Counted from the stretch's first letter, positions 29,906 to 40,514 are shown. The stretch is DNA of 64,000 nucleotides from Heloderma charlesbogerti (GCA_026122225.1 JANEZZ010003061.1:2170001-2234000); one strand, 5' to 3'. Made by a program: numbers and translations. Notes: a model not told the origin generated them from the sequence alone.

Positions 29906-30582
29906 TTCATGAAAGCAATATTATAGACTGGGTGAAAAGATGCATTAAGGAAGAATGCAAAGACTTTTGCATTATTTTTCTCTTATATCAATGACATCAG
30001 CTATTCCTGAAGATTAAACAAACTATTGGCACTTGACAACTCAGTAAAACATATAAAACTTTATAATATCTGTAATACGCTATGGGTTGGTTGTACAGAC
30101 ATTATTAAGAACATTGGAATTGAGCATGCTTGGGGGGGAAATCCAGCTGTTCATTTGTTTCCATAGCATAGTTTTATGGATCTCTTTAAAAATCAATCTT
30201 TCTTTTCAAAAAGGTTTTATAAACCAATTTTAATTATAAAATTATGAGAGCATCAACAAAAATTATCACATAATATAGCCTTTGATAGAGGTTTATTAAC
30301 GGTACCTCTGCAATTGGGCTCAGTCTAATCCTAATTAACAATTCAACAGCTTGTACATAATACCACTTTTACTTTCTTTGGGGGCAGTTTCTTCTTGATA
30401 TGCATGTGTCAGCTAATCTCAATCGATTATTTCTATACAGACACTTCTCAAAATAGCCCACATCAATCAAGCAGGAGTCTACATAGTTGTATCTCCCTAC
30501 TTTCTAGACTGTACTGTAATCCTATGCACACTTTCCCCAAAATAAAATTACATCAAACACAGCATAGGATTGTACAGATGTT
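29906..30582. other. No recognised gene; small CAATCC-type repeat
   Basis: A+T-rich. About 30520-30575 has TAATCCTATGCACACTTTCC and AGCATAGGATTGTACA, inverted, like the short MITE family. Confidence 0.4.
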
Positions 30583-30583
30583 T

Positions 30584-30627
<44 letters not shown>

Positions 30628-30629
30628 TC
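30583..30629 (+). repeat. (CTTT)n microsatellite
   Basis: About 11 uninterrupted tetranucleotide units, next to a fold-back element. Confidence 0.95.
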
Positions 30630-30633
30630 CCTA

Positions 30634-30852
30634 TAGAGCTCAAAACAGACATTACGTTCAATGTGTGTCTAGCAACTATGGCATTTTTAAAAAGCCCTTT
30701 TAACTCTGGAGAAGGTGCAGGGGCTCCAATCCAGATTGGTACTCCAGTGGTTTAAAAATCTGGATTGGGGGCCCTGCATCTACTCTAGAGTAAAAATTAA
30801 AAGAAGATTTTTCTGCTAGACACACATTGAAAGTAATATCTGTTTTGGCTAT
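30634..30852. mobile_element. Fold-back MITE
   Basis: Two arms of about 95 bp pair along their length: AAAACAGACATTACGTTCAA with the complement of TTGAAAGTAATATCTGTTTT, TGTGTGTCTAGCA with TGCTAGACACACA, and CAATCCAGATT with AATCTGGATTG. I could not confirm a target duplication. Non-coding. Confidence 0.65.
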
Positions 30853-31024
30853 TAAATAAATCATTCATGAATATCATCCATTGACCAAGTGCAAACAGAG
30901 GAACCTACAGATGGCATTATAACTGACTGCTCTACTTTAATATAATTATTTTCCCTGCAGACTTATTGAAGTTTGATATTTAATACTTGGGGGGGGGGGT
31001 TAATGCCACATACACAATATAATG

Positions 31025-31100
31025 TCCATTTCTTTATTCATTTACTAGATTGATATACTGCCCTTCTTCCAAAATGTTGTTACAATTTAAAAGACATGTT
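31025..31100 (-). mobile_element. L2-type LINE 3' end fragment
   Basis: CTTTATTCATTTACTAGATTGATATACTGCCC-type start (reversed tail) as in 41318 and 15960. Confidence 0.45.
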
Positions 31101-31198
31101 ATAAAAGGGAAGGGAAAGATAATGATGGAAAAGGAAAATACATTCAGGTACCATCATTCTATTAACAGAATTAAGTTACAGAATAACTGCTGTTCTGG

Positions 31199-31400
31199 GA
31201 GGGGAGGAGCCAAAATGGCAGTTGATTTCAGCCAAGTTGATGGACATGGCTTCACTGTCTACCATCTAATGCCAGGTAGAATGCTGCAGACAGAGTCAGT
31301 GTTGGGAGGAGTCCAAATGGCTCTTGGTTCCAGCATAGCCGATGGAGGGGGCCTTGCTCTCTTATCTCTTATTCTGGAAGATCCATCCTTCCTGTATTCA
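31199..31400 (+). repeat. Two imperfect tandem units, about 104 bp apart
   Basis: GGAGGAGCCAAAATGGC at about 31202 and GGAGGAGTCCAAATGGC at about 31306 begin related units (TTTCAGCCAAGTTGATGGA versus TTCCAGCATAGCCGATGGA). A 132-codon frame spans both but shows no domain. Confidence 0.4.
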
Positions 31401-31444
31401 AATACCACCACCCCCATCCTTAACATTGATTCTTATGTCTACAC

Positions 31445-32090
31445 CTAGGTAAGAACATAAGAACAGCCATGCTAGATTAGATCAAAGGCCTATCTAGTTC
31501 TGTATTCTGTTCTCACAGTGGCCAACCGGATGCCTATGGAGAGCCCACAACAGGACAAGAGTGAAGTAGCACCCTTCTCCTCATGTTCCCCAGCAACTGG
31601 TATACTAGAGGCAATATATAGCCATTGTGACTAGGGTGGCCAGGTGTCCTACTTTATAGAAGACAGTACTCTATTTTGGAGAGCTGGCAGAGGACAGTCC
31701 TCTATTTGAAGGTGTCCTCTGTTTGATGGACTGTCCAGTCCAAGTCTGGTTTGAATTTAAAACAACAGCAACAGAGGGAGAGCACCACAGGCCTTGAAAT
31801 TGTCCATCTAGAGTTAGCACTTGGACAGCAGACTGAGCAGGTCTTCAGGTTACCTGGTTAGTCTTCTCCACTATGGTGAGATGCATTTATTTCTACTGCA
31901 ATTACAGTTATTTCTAAATGTGCACCTATACATATACTGTTATGCAAACTGGTATCCTCATTTGTCCTCTTCTCTTTTTTGGCAATAAGTAAGTGGCCAC
32001 TCTAATCATGACTAGTAGCCATTGATAGCCTTATCCTCCATGAGTTTGTCCTCTGGAAGACAAGTTGATGGCCATCACTACATCTTGTAT
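31445..32090 (+). repeat. 'CAGTGGCCA' family repeat, split by hAT-like insert
   Basis: Best copy in the window: AAGAACATAAGAACAGCC, TCACAGTGGCCAACCGGATGC, GTTCCCCAGCAACTGG, then after the insert GACTAGTAGCCATTGATAGCC and ATGAGTTTGTCCTCT. Function unknown; possibly a LINE-derived or SINE-like family. Confidence 0.65.
31632..32004. mobile_element. hAT-like MITE with TAGGGTGGCCA ends
   Basis: The 373-bp insert has ends TAGGGTGGCCAGGTGTCC and, reversed, TAGAGTGGCCACTTACTT. The flanking octamers ATTGTGAC (31624-31631) and ATCATGAC (32005-32012) match at 6 of 8. It splits a repeat whose two halves join cleanly without it. A reverse-oriented relative starts at 48034; a fragment lies near 52360. Confidence 0.75.
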
Positions 32091-32151
32091 TAGCAAATTC
32101 CACAGTTTAACTATAGAATGTTAACCAAGACTAACCACGGTGAGAGGGGAT

Positions 32152-32337
32152 AGGCTGCAGTCCTATACACACTCACTTGGGAATAAGCACTATTGAACTC
32201 AGTGGGACTTAGTTCTGGACAGACATGTACAGAATTGTGCTTTTGGTTATTTATGGTGTCTTAAATATTTTATTGCAAGCTGCTCTTATAATGCGCTTGA
32301 AGAGCAGAGTATAAATCTTAACATAAAATAAATACAT
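32152..32337 (+). mobile_element. Short CAATCC-type MITE, then L2 3' end scrap
   Basis: 32152-32240 has GGCTGCAGTCCTATACACAC, AACTCAGTGGGACTTAG and ACAGAATTGTGC. 32245-32337 has GCAAGCTGCTCTTATAA...AGAGCAGAGTATAAATC and ATAAAATAAATA, a LINE 3' end. Confidence 0.45.
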
Positions 32338-32497
32338 TTAGGGTGCAATCCTGTCGGGATTCCCATCAGCCTCTGAACTCAGAAGCTGATGGGAATCCTA
32401 TCCAGTGAGGGAGGAGTGTGGAGTCAATCTTCACCTCCGTGCTCCTACAACTCTGTATTTTAGCTAGACAGACGCTTTTGTCCATCTAGCTGGGGCT

Positions 32498-34135
32498 ATG
32501 CAGAGGGGGAGGGAAGGAGGCTGGGGTGGATGGAGGATTCTTTGCAAACCGGTTTTGTGGGATCGGTTCCAGCTTCTTCCTCCTGATGAAGTGGACAAGG
32601 TGCTTTCATCTGTAAGGCCGACCACCTGCTTACTTGATCCTTGCCCATCTTGGCTCATTATGAGCTGCAGAGAGAGACTGAGTGAGGGGATCAAGGCGGT
32701 GGTGAATGCCTCCCTTGAGGAGGGAGTGATGCCATCAGCCCTCAAGGAGGCAGTGATAAGACCGCTCTTAAAGAAGCCCTCCTTGGATCCTCAAGTTCTG
32801 AACAACTTTCGCCCAGTCTCAAATCTGCCATTTTTGGGCAAGGTGATTGAGCAGGTGGTGGCGATGCAGTTGAAGGCACACTTGGAAGAAACTGATTATC
32901 TAGACCCATTTCAGTCGGGCTTCAGGCCTGGGCATGGGACAGAAACGGCCTTGGTCGCCTTGGTGGATGATATGAGGAGGGCTCTGGATAGGGGTGAATG
33001 CTCCTTCCTTGTTCTCCTCGACCTCTTAGCGGCTTTTGATACCGTTGACCACGGTATCCTCCTGGACCGCCTGGAGGGGTTGGGCATTGGAGACACTGTA
33101 TTGCAGTGGTTCCGGTCCTTCCTCTCCGGCAGGTACCAGAGGGTAGCACTGGGAGAGGAGGTTTCGGACCCGTGGCCACTTACTTGTGGGGTGCCACAGG
33201 GTTCCATCCTCTCCCCGATGCTATTTAACATCTATGTGAAGCCACTGGGGGCTATCATCAGGAGGTTTGGGGTGCAGTGTCATCAATATGCGGATGACAC
33301 ACAGCTCTACCTCTCATTCAAATCTTCACCAAGGTTGGCCGTAGAATCCCTGTCCAAATGTCTGGAGACGGTGAGTGGCTGGATGGGGAGGAATAAGCTG
33401 AAGCTGAACCCTGACAAGACCGAGGTACTTTTGGTGGGAGACAAGAGGAGGCTGGGGGATGTTGACATGGTGTTGAATGGGGTACGGCTACCCTTGAAAG
33501 ACCAGGTCTGCAGCCTGGGGGTCATTTTGGACTCCCAGCTGTCCATGGAGGCTCAGGTGTCAGCTGTGAGCCGGACAGCGCTGTATCAACTCCATCTGAT
33601 ACGGCGGCTGTGCCCCTTCCTTCCCGACCATCTGCTCCCATCGGTAGTACATGTCCTGGTCTCCTCTCGTTTAGACTACTGTAATGCGCTCTATGTGGGG
33701 TTACCCTTGAAGATGGTTCGGAAGCTGCAGCTGGTACAGAACGCGGCGGCTCGCCTGATTAAAGGCAGCCGCCGGCGAGATCACATCACTCCAGTGCTGA
33801 AGGAGTTGCACTGGTTACCAGTTGTTTTCCGGGCCAAATTCAAGGTGTTGGTTTTGACCTTTAAAACCCTATATGGTTGCGGCCCAGCCTATCTTAAGGA
33901 GCGCCTCCAGCAACACCAGACAGGCCGCTTAACAAGATCAGCCTCGGATGGCCTTCTCTCTGTCCCATCAGCCAGGAGAGCTAGACTGGTGGGGACGAGG
34001 GAGAGGGCCTTTTCTGTGGTGGCCCCCACCCTGTGGAACTCCCTCCCTAGGGAACTCCGTCATGCCCCCTCTTTAATGAGCTTCCGTCGTGCATTAAAAA
34101 CGTGGTTGTTCAGGCAGGCATTTGGGGTGGGTTAG
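32498..34135 (+). CDS. L2-type LINE ORF2 fragment, open reverse transcriptase
   Basis: A 545-codon open frame; the first 18 or so codons are MITE sequence, so the listed start is not the original. The rest is an L2-like reverse transcriptase, which would copy LINE RNA into DNA at a nicked target. Visible: entry motif FRPVSNLPFLGKVIE (about 104-118), palm motif A with D175 in LLDLLAAFDTVDH, motif B GVPQGSILSP (231-240), catalytic YADD (264-267), thumb region KLKLNPDKTEVLLVG and the L2-type C-terminus (RAFSVVAPTLWNSLPRE, WLFRQAF). All catalytic residues are present and no stop interrupts it, but the endonuclease is missing through 5' truncation and no promoter is visible, so expression is unlikely. 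Confidence 0.88.
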   Translation: MQRGREGGWGGWRILCKPVLWDRFQLLPPDEVDKVLSSVRPTTCLLDPCPSWLIMSCRERLSEGIKAVVNASLEEGVMPSALKEAVIRPLLKKPSLDPQVLNNFRPVSNLPFLGKVIEQVVAMQLKAHLEETDYLDPFQSGFRPGHGTETALVALVDDMRRALDRGECSFLVLLDLLAAFDTVDHGILLDRLEGLGIGDTVLQWFRSFLSGRYQRVALGEEVSDPWPLTCGVPQGSILSPMLFNIYVKPLGAIIRRFGVQCHQYADDTQLYLSFKSSPRLAVESLSKCLETVSGWMGRNKLKLNPDKTEVLLVGDKRRLGDVDMVLNGVRLPLKDQVCSLGVILDSQLSMEAQVSAVSRTALYQLHLIRRLCPFLPDHLLPSVVHVLVSSRLDYCNALYVGLPLKMVRKLQLVQNAAARLIKGSRRRDHITPVLKELHWLPVVFRAKFKVLVLTFKTLYGCGPAYLKERLQQHQTGRLTRSASDGLLSVPSARRARLVGTRERAFSVVAPTLWNSLPRELRHAPSLMSFRRALKTWLFRQAFGVG

Positions 34136-34273
34136 GGTATTTTTTTAAAAAAAATTATGGTAAAATTTTATTGTTTTAAATTGTTTTATGGTGGGTTGTA
34201 CATCGCCCATAGTGGCTGGGTGACCAGTCAAATGGGCGATTAATAAATTTAATAAATAAATAAATAAATAAAA
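32553..34273 (+). mobile_element. 5'-truncated L2-type LINE
   Basis: It starts inside ORF2 and ends in a UTR (GGTGGGTTGTACATCGCCC, ATGGGCGATTAATAAATT) with an (AAAT)n tail at 34240-34272. The flanks TTTGCAAACCGG (32541-32552) and TTTGTAAGCCAG (34274-34285) differ at 3 of 12 positions, all transitions, and are probably the target duplication. Lies inside the MITE 32341-34529. Confidence 0.85.
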
Positions 34274-34639
34274 TTTGTAAGCCAGGCACCCCAGTCTCCT
34301 CCCATCCCTGCCCACAGAACCACCCCCTTTCCATTCTCTACAAGCTCGTGTTTGCGAGCTTATAGAGGCAGCCAGTGTGGTTCTCTCCACGCCAGCTGCA
34401 AGGGGGAGGGGGCAGGGAGGTCCAATTCCCAGCTCCGAGGTTGTAGAGCTGTCTACGACCTTGGAGTTGGGAATCCAAACGGTCACATGGCCCCCTAGAC
34501 TCTGTCTAGGGGGCCATAGGATTTCTCTCTTAATATATTTATATTTTACTATGTTACTGTTATTACTATTTAAAATTTTGTCCCACATAAATGGAAGTGC
34601 TCTTACGTACAGATACCCTGAAACATTTTAATTTCCCCC

Positions 34640-35220
34640 CCAGCTTTGTTTCACAACATGTTTAGAAAAGAGTTCATTCTTATCAGAAGAAAACAAAATT
34701 AGAGTATTTTCCCCATGCATATGATAACGCTGATTAGGAGGACACTCAAAGTAAACAAATCTGCGATGTTGACAGAAGGGTATGTATGTAGGCTAGATAG
34801 AGGTGATAGAAGGAAAGCTTTGTATGATGTGGAACTAGGGTTGCCAGGTCTCCAGCCATGGCCTTGAGACGCAGGTTTTGGGGTCTGTTTGTTTTCAGGG
34901 CAGCAAACCTAAATCCCATGGGTTTCAGCTCTTCTCAAACTACTACCTTTAAATCTTGAGTTTTGCAGCACTATTGTTTTAAAACAGAACTATTTCTTTA
35001 ACCACTCGTTTTGAAAGAGAAAAGATTCCATAAGGTGTTTTTTTTTTCTCCCCGATGTTTTCCCCAATTTCCCTTTAGACAATAGGAATAAATGCCATTC
35101 CCTGCAGGTTATCTGGAGCAGCAAAGAGCATGTTCAGTGCAGGCAAGAGGAGTGGAAACCAGAGCTACACAAAGAAGACATAAGAGGTGACTTCAGAGAG
35201 AACAACAGAGAGACTATTAT
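34640..35220. other. No recognised feature
   Basis: Anonymous A+T-rich DNA. No gene, terminal repeat or known repeat recognised. Confidence 0.45.
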
Positions 35221-35235
35221 CATAAGAACGATCCA

Positions 35236-35586
35236 GGGCTTTTCTACACGAGGTATTTATCATGCACTCATCATTCCCTACTCACAGTTCTTTATGGGTT
35301 CTTTAGACAATGTCGTGACCCTCCAGTTTTACTTCTGGGTCTAACCAACACTTTGGTGAATATTTTCAGAGGAGGGAAAACATGTCATTTAATTGTGAAA
35401 GCACGATTTCCTCTTATGTATTTGCATTATTCCACTATATCACAGTGCCACCTAGAGGTTAAATAGTGGAAAAGCAGGAAAGAAACCATTCCTTGTGTAG
35501 TGCTCTAATGTCAATTCTGTGACAAAACCAAGAGTAGATACAGAGGATTAACAGCCAGTTAATGGCCTCGTGTAGAAAAGCTCCCA
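35236..35586. mobile_element. MITE, GGGCTTTTCTACACGAGG family, best ends
   Basis: Left end GGGCTTTTCTACACGAGG and, reversed, right end GGAGCTTTTCTACACGAGG are near-perfect inverted repeats. It shares internal TTTAGACAATGTCGTGA and CACAGTGCCACCTAGAGGTT with 58154. Length about 350 bp. Flanks do not give a clear duplication. No coding capacity. Confidence 0.7.
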
Positions 35587-35589
35587 ATC

Positions 35590-36280
35590 ACATAAATGAA
35601 AATAGGCAAGACAGTGAATGGGTTTGGATGAGCCGCAGCATCTGGGCACCACACTGCATATGCAAACGCCACTCAGGGTTTATTGTGTCCTGTGAACCCA
35701 GCAAGTGTGGGTTATGTGAGGGTTGTTTAACAGGATTTACATATGCAATGTGGCGGCCGCACATGCTGCAGCCTCACTGTGGGCTGTTGTGTCATGGGAA
35801 TAATCCCAGTGAGTGAGTGAGTGATACACAAATTGTCAGTGGGTGCTGGGGACAGGAGAGCACATGTGCTTTTGCAAGATGACTGTGCTGCTCATACATC
35901 CGCCTGCCTTGCTTGCCTGCCTCCATTGCTTACGTGGAACTCTGCAGAAGTGAGGTACCCCACATCTGTGATATTCCACACAACTAGCTTGGGTTGTCAC
36001 TTGTGAGGGATTTCCCTTTTCCCTTTTTAATTGCTGCACAATTGGAGCAGATCTTTAACATGTTGGATCCCTTGCACAGAAAAAAAAGAAAGGAGGGTTC
36101 ACCCACATGTGTGAGGTCTCTTTTAATTTGTTAGCTTAAACACTAACTTCATCTTTAAAACAGCCTACTTCTCTGAAAATGTCAGGAAACAAAATGGTTG
36201 GGGAAGGTTTAACCCTCCTCTCCTAGAACGTGCATGGTACTGATCTGAATTAGTGACATGGACTTACATGGGGGTGTGTT
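35590..36280. other. No recognised feature
   Basis: No gene or repeat recognised. Confidence 0.4.
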
Positions 36281-37696
36281 TCCATGCTATCAGCTTCACT
36301 TTGTTTGCAACTTCGTTGTGATGTTTCCCCGATTGCATCTTCTCCTTTTCCTGTTTCCACAGCCCTTAAAGACCTGGCTTATCACTGTCACCTGGGGCTC
36401 TGTGTTGTTTCCACTAAGCTCTAATCAAATTATTTTCTTGATGGCTGGGTGGAGTCTGAGTGGAGTCTGGGTTGGGTCTGATCACCTCATCAGTGTTCCC
36501 GCCTCCTCGGCTGTGTTTCCAGGACAACGGAAGGAGAAGCTAATGGAGGAGTACCAGATTTTTTTAAAAGGAATCAGCTTTGCTGTGAAGAGAGGCTTCC
36601 CCCCTCTCCCTCCTTTTCTCCTTTCCCCTGAAAGTCCAGATGCACCTGCATTTCAGGAGCAAGCCTCATGGAGCACAATGGGAGTTACTTCCGAGTAGAC
36701 ACACATATGCTTGTGCTGGGAAAGGTGGGGGAGAACACAAAGAGGGAAACCAACCCCATTTTAACCCAGAGGACCTCATTGACCACAATGGAAGTTACTT
36801 CTGACGAGACAGTAGTGGGTTTCTTGGGGGAAAGAGAGCAGTAAACACAAAGACAGAAACCAGCCCCCATTGTAACCCACAGGACCTCTATAATGAAGCT
36901 GTGAAGTACTTTCTTCCTAAGGCAATTCATCAAAGCTTTGTAATCCCACTTGGTCGCTTAATCGCACTTAAGGAATTGGGCTTTAACCTGTGGCATTCCA
37001 ATTGAGGGAGAATCTCTGTAAATTCTGATGTGGGCATTCAAAGGCAAGCCTCATCAACCGCAATGTGAGTTACTTCTGAGGAGACACCAATGGGTTTATT
37101 GTGGGAAAGAGATGGAAACCAGCCCCCATTTTAATGCACAGGATCTCTATATGGAAGCTGTGAAGGAGTTACGTCCTAAGGCAATGGACCAGAGCCTCGA
37201 GATCGTGCTTTGTTATGTGCTGTGTCAATTGAAGGGCTTCCCTGTCATTTCTGTGGTCACTGAGAGGGCAAGCCTTATTCAGCACAATGGGAGGAAACAC
37301 CCCTTGACTGGAGTCATGGGCTGTGTTCTGGTACTTATTTTCAATGATGTTTTAAAAGTTGGTCCCTTGGCATCCTGCTCCAAAACGGTGATGAAACTTC
37401 CAGAAAACAGGGAGGGAAAGGGCTGGGTCACTGACGTCAGAGCGACACACCCACAAAGGCTGGGCTACATGCCCCATGGGCAGGACTATGATACTGAACC
37501 CAGTGCGGTTGTGGAAACAGGTCAGTAATGGAGCCAAAGTAAGCTGGAAAAGTCAGACTATAACCAGTCTTGGAAGAAGCGGTTTTTCCGCAATAAAATG
37601 CAGGGCTGGTGCTGAATGGCCACTACATCATGGAAGCACAGAGACCTTACTGTGCAGCCAGGTTGGGGTAAATCGCTGGTGGAAACACAGCCTGGG
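36280..37696. mobile_element. Probable DNA element with repeated TGTTTCCA motifs
   Basis: TGTTTCCA-type motifs recur on the left side (near 36287, 36351, 36402 and 36506), and their complement TGGAAACA recurs on the right (near 37099, 37512 and 37679), an arrangement seen in transposon subterminal regions. A unit of about 130-150 bp (GCAAGCCTCAT, ACAATGGGAGTTACTTC, GAAACCAGCCCCCATT, AAGCTGTGAAG) recurs imperfectly at about 36659, 36766 and 37045, with a partial copy at 37268. Open frames through it have no known domain. Boundaries are approximate. Confidence 0.45.
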
Positions 37697-37825
37697 AATA
37701 AAAGCACAGCAGTGAATCTTCAACTTTCAGAATTGGGCAATTCTGGAGGAGGAGGAAAAACAAACAACCAAAAAAAACACCTCGACACAAAGGACATTGT
37801 GGGAGGGAACAGCAAAGGGAGGAAA

Positions 37826-38066
37826 GGGCTTTGGCTACATATCCACTTACTTGTGTAGAAAGAAGTGTATGGCATGTAACAGCAATTTTCCCCAACAGAG
37901 TGGGTAGTACATGGACATTCCGCTTGTACTTTATAGCGGAAGTCCAACGATTGGTGGTGCTAGGAGCTCTCCGTCTGGGAGAGCCCTTAGTGTAAAGATC
38001 CAATCTTAATTCTGCAATGAAAGTGGAAGTAGCAACAGTGGGTTAAAGAGCTTCATCTAGAAAAGG
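37826..38066. mobile_element. MITE-like repeat, diverged, GGGCTTT family
   Basis: Left GGGCTTTGGCTACATATCC and right GAGCTTCATCTAGAAAAGG resemble the inverted ends of 35236-35586. Short internal hairpin GGAGCTCTCCGTCTGGGAGAG-like near 37966. Confidence 0.45.
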
Positions 38067-38532
38067 TCACAGTGAGAATCAGTGGAATCCAGCAGGATTT
38101 GGTTTGAACCTAGAAGGACCAGATCCCAGCCTAGAAGCCCTGAAATCATCTTTGGGATTAAGATGTGGTGTATACATTTTTTAAAAAATAGAATAAATAA
38201 AAATCCTTTCTCTTGCCTGAATTCCCTGTCTCTTTTTGTTAAGTCCATCATCAATCAACCTTATTCCTTATCTGTGGAATAACAATAACTGATCTATCTT
38301 ACAAGCTTTGTAAATCGTTTTGTACGTAGAAGTGTTACAACAATGATACTGTTGGGTGTTTTTGTACCTATGCATGGGGACATGTTTCTAAAATCAGCAC
38401 TTAAAAAAACAGAGAAGATGGAAAAGTAGTCAAAAGCAAGCCAGAAAAGAAGAATGAAAATGGTATCCAAAGGTGAAATTTCTTCAAAGAAAGAAGGGAA
38501 GCAAAAAAAAGGGGGAAAGAATGATACAGGGA

Positions 38533-38982
38533 GGGAGCAATACTATGGCTGCTATGCAGTGTCTAGATGGCCATAGGATTTTTCAGTTTCTGGGAACCAA
38601 GCTTGGAGCCAGGGCTCCAAGCTGGGTTCCCAGAAACCTCACACCCTGCTCCCCTCCCCTGCTGCCTCGTCGACAGTGTGGTTGTCCCTGTCTCCATGCT
38701 TGTAACTGTGCAGTGCAGAGCAGGCGAAAAGGGGGCATTCCCAGGGACAAGGAGGGGAGGAGACCGCAGAAGTGTCATTATGATGTTTCCTATGTGCCAT
38801 TTGGCCTCCCCCACCCCGCTCTGAGGTCCCCGGATAGACAGCAAAATCAGCTATCTAGCTGCAAATGCAGGGTGGCCGGAGTGTGGAGGAGAAGATCCCC
38901 TTCATGTTCCACCTGCTCTGCATTGGATAGTTGACCACTTCCAAGTTTGGAGGCATCCGACTATCCCCATGGGATTGCACCC
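38533..38982. mobile_element. Harbinger-like MITE, about 450 bp
   Basis: Left end GGGAGCAATACTATGG and, reversed, right end GGGTGCAATCCCATGG. The right flank is TAA; the left has drifted. Same size class as 16806-17244. An internal inverted repeat pairs TTTCTGGGAACCAAGCTTGG with its complement at 38588-38634. Confidence 0.65.
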
Positions 38983-40371
38983 TAAGTTGTTTAACAGTAC
39001 TTCTTTTCTGAAAGTAATTACTGTGGATATGATTACTGTTGGACACATACAGACTCAGTCACTCTTTAGTCCTATGAAAATCAACAGAAATAGTCATGAC
39101 TAACTTAAGTTTAATTGATTTGAATGGGACTAAAGCATGACTAATGTTATTCTGGATCCAACCCATTGCTATTTTCTCTAATATTTTTGTTACCCTTTGT
39201 CTGGCTGCAGAATATGGTGACATAGGATTTCCCTCATTAAATGCTTTATAACACAAATGTCAAGGTTACTTGAGAACCTCAGTTGTGAAGGACTGTAACG
39301 GGCATTCGGGGAGGAAGAAACGGCTTCCCTGCCCATGTGTTCATCCCCGTTTTTTCTCTCATTGGTGTAATCTCTGTGAAGAGGCTGGCTCCTTGATAAG
39401 CCAGCATACATGAGTCTCTATTTGTATGCACGGAAACAAAACCTCCATGTCTGAGGAGATCAGCTGGTTTCTAAAAAGCAACCTGGAGGTGTCACTTGTC
39501 AGGTATGAGGTTTTCATACTTCCCCGCTAAGTTTAATTGGAAGACTTAGTTGTTGCTAACTCTTTGCTATTTGAATGGATGGAAATTAAGCAGTCTGAGA
39601 AAATAATAATTGCTAGCTGTGTTTTTTGTGGTCATATTGTGTTGGTTGGCAAAAAAGTGTGTATTGTCTTTTCCTCCCTTTCCTTTCTTTGACTAAATAT
39701 AATCAGACTGCACTGAAACAGCTACAGTTTATATGTCATTGGGGTTTCTCTAAAGAGCTGGCCAGGCTGTCGGGGGGGCGGGGGGTGTCCTGTGTGTGTG
39801 TCTGGAATCCCAAAGCAGTTTTCTGGCAAATGCATTCTTGCTTTGTGTATGTGTGTGCCTGTGTGTTTGTTATGAGGACAGTTTGAGGTCACTTGTTTGT
39901 GCCTAAAACAGAAGTAGGGCAAGCCCTGCTGTTGTAATCATCTAGCATTGAGAGTGCTGAAATTTTAAAAAATCTGTTTACTGTCGGGTGTTGGGAAGAA
40001 GGCTAATTAATAAGGAGTAATAAGCTTGCGAAATTATAAAAATTATACCTCACTGCACTTTGGATTTGATTATACTGTAACAAAACGATGCAGGAAGTGA
40101 ACCATTACACTGTTGCATAGCTGGAAGAATTATCCAAGCTGTTGAAAAACATTTTAAAAAGAATTCAGTGGTTGCTATATTTTTCTCCTCCCCTCTATTT
40201 TTGGGTTCAAAAGTTCCTGTCTCTGTATAACCATTCTGAGAATCCAAATACTCAGGACTAACTTTCATAGATAATAGTTTCGACCCACATTACTCACTTG
40301 CCCAAGAAATGATAATATCTTGGTCTGTTCAAATACTTACTAGGGCTTACTGGGATCCAACCCCACCTCCA
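38983..40371. other. No recognised feature
   Basis: Anonymous DNA. 39060-39170 includes two inverted GACTAA..TAGTCA-type blocks, possibly a worn short MITE. A G run and TG-rich stretch occur near 39769-39875. Confidence 0.4.
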
Positions 40372-40444
40372 CCACACACACAAACACAGCATGCACTGTG
40401 TGTGTGTGTGTGTGTATGAGTGAGAGAGAGAGAGAGAGAGAGAA
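40372..40444 (+). repeat. (CA)n / (TG)n / (AG)n microsatellites
   Basis: A CACACAAACACA run, then TG repeats at about 40396-40416 and AG repeats at about 40422-40442. Confidence 0.9.
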
Positions 40445-40514
40445 TTTTCACTTCCATCTGTAATTTCCCTCAGCACTTAATGAGGGAAATCCTGTGTCAC
40501 CATATTGTGCAGCC

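Larger units (their letters stand above)
32341..34529. mobile_element. Harbinger-like MITE split by an L2 LINE
   Basis: The left half (32341 to about 32552) starts GGGTGCAATCCTGTCGGG; the right half (about 34274-34529) ends GGGGGCCATAGGATTTCTCTC. TTA flanks both outer ends (32338-32340 and 34530-34532), the TWA duplication expected of Harbinger. Removing the LINE leaves about 455 bp, close to the relatives at 16806 and 38533. Confidence 0.7.

Noticed and set aside
36258..37528. Frames of 146 and 166 codons as exons
   Set aside because: Repeated units and TGTTTCCA motifs indicate a mobile element; no protein similarity recognised.
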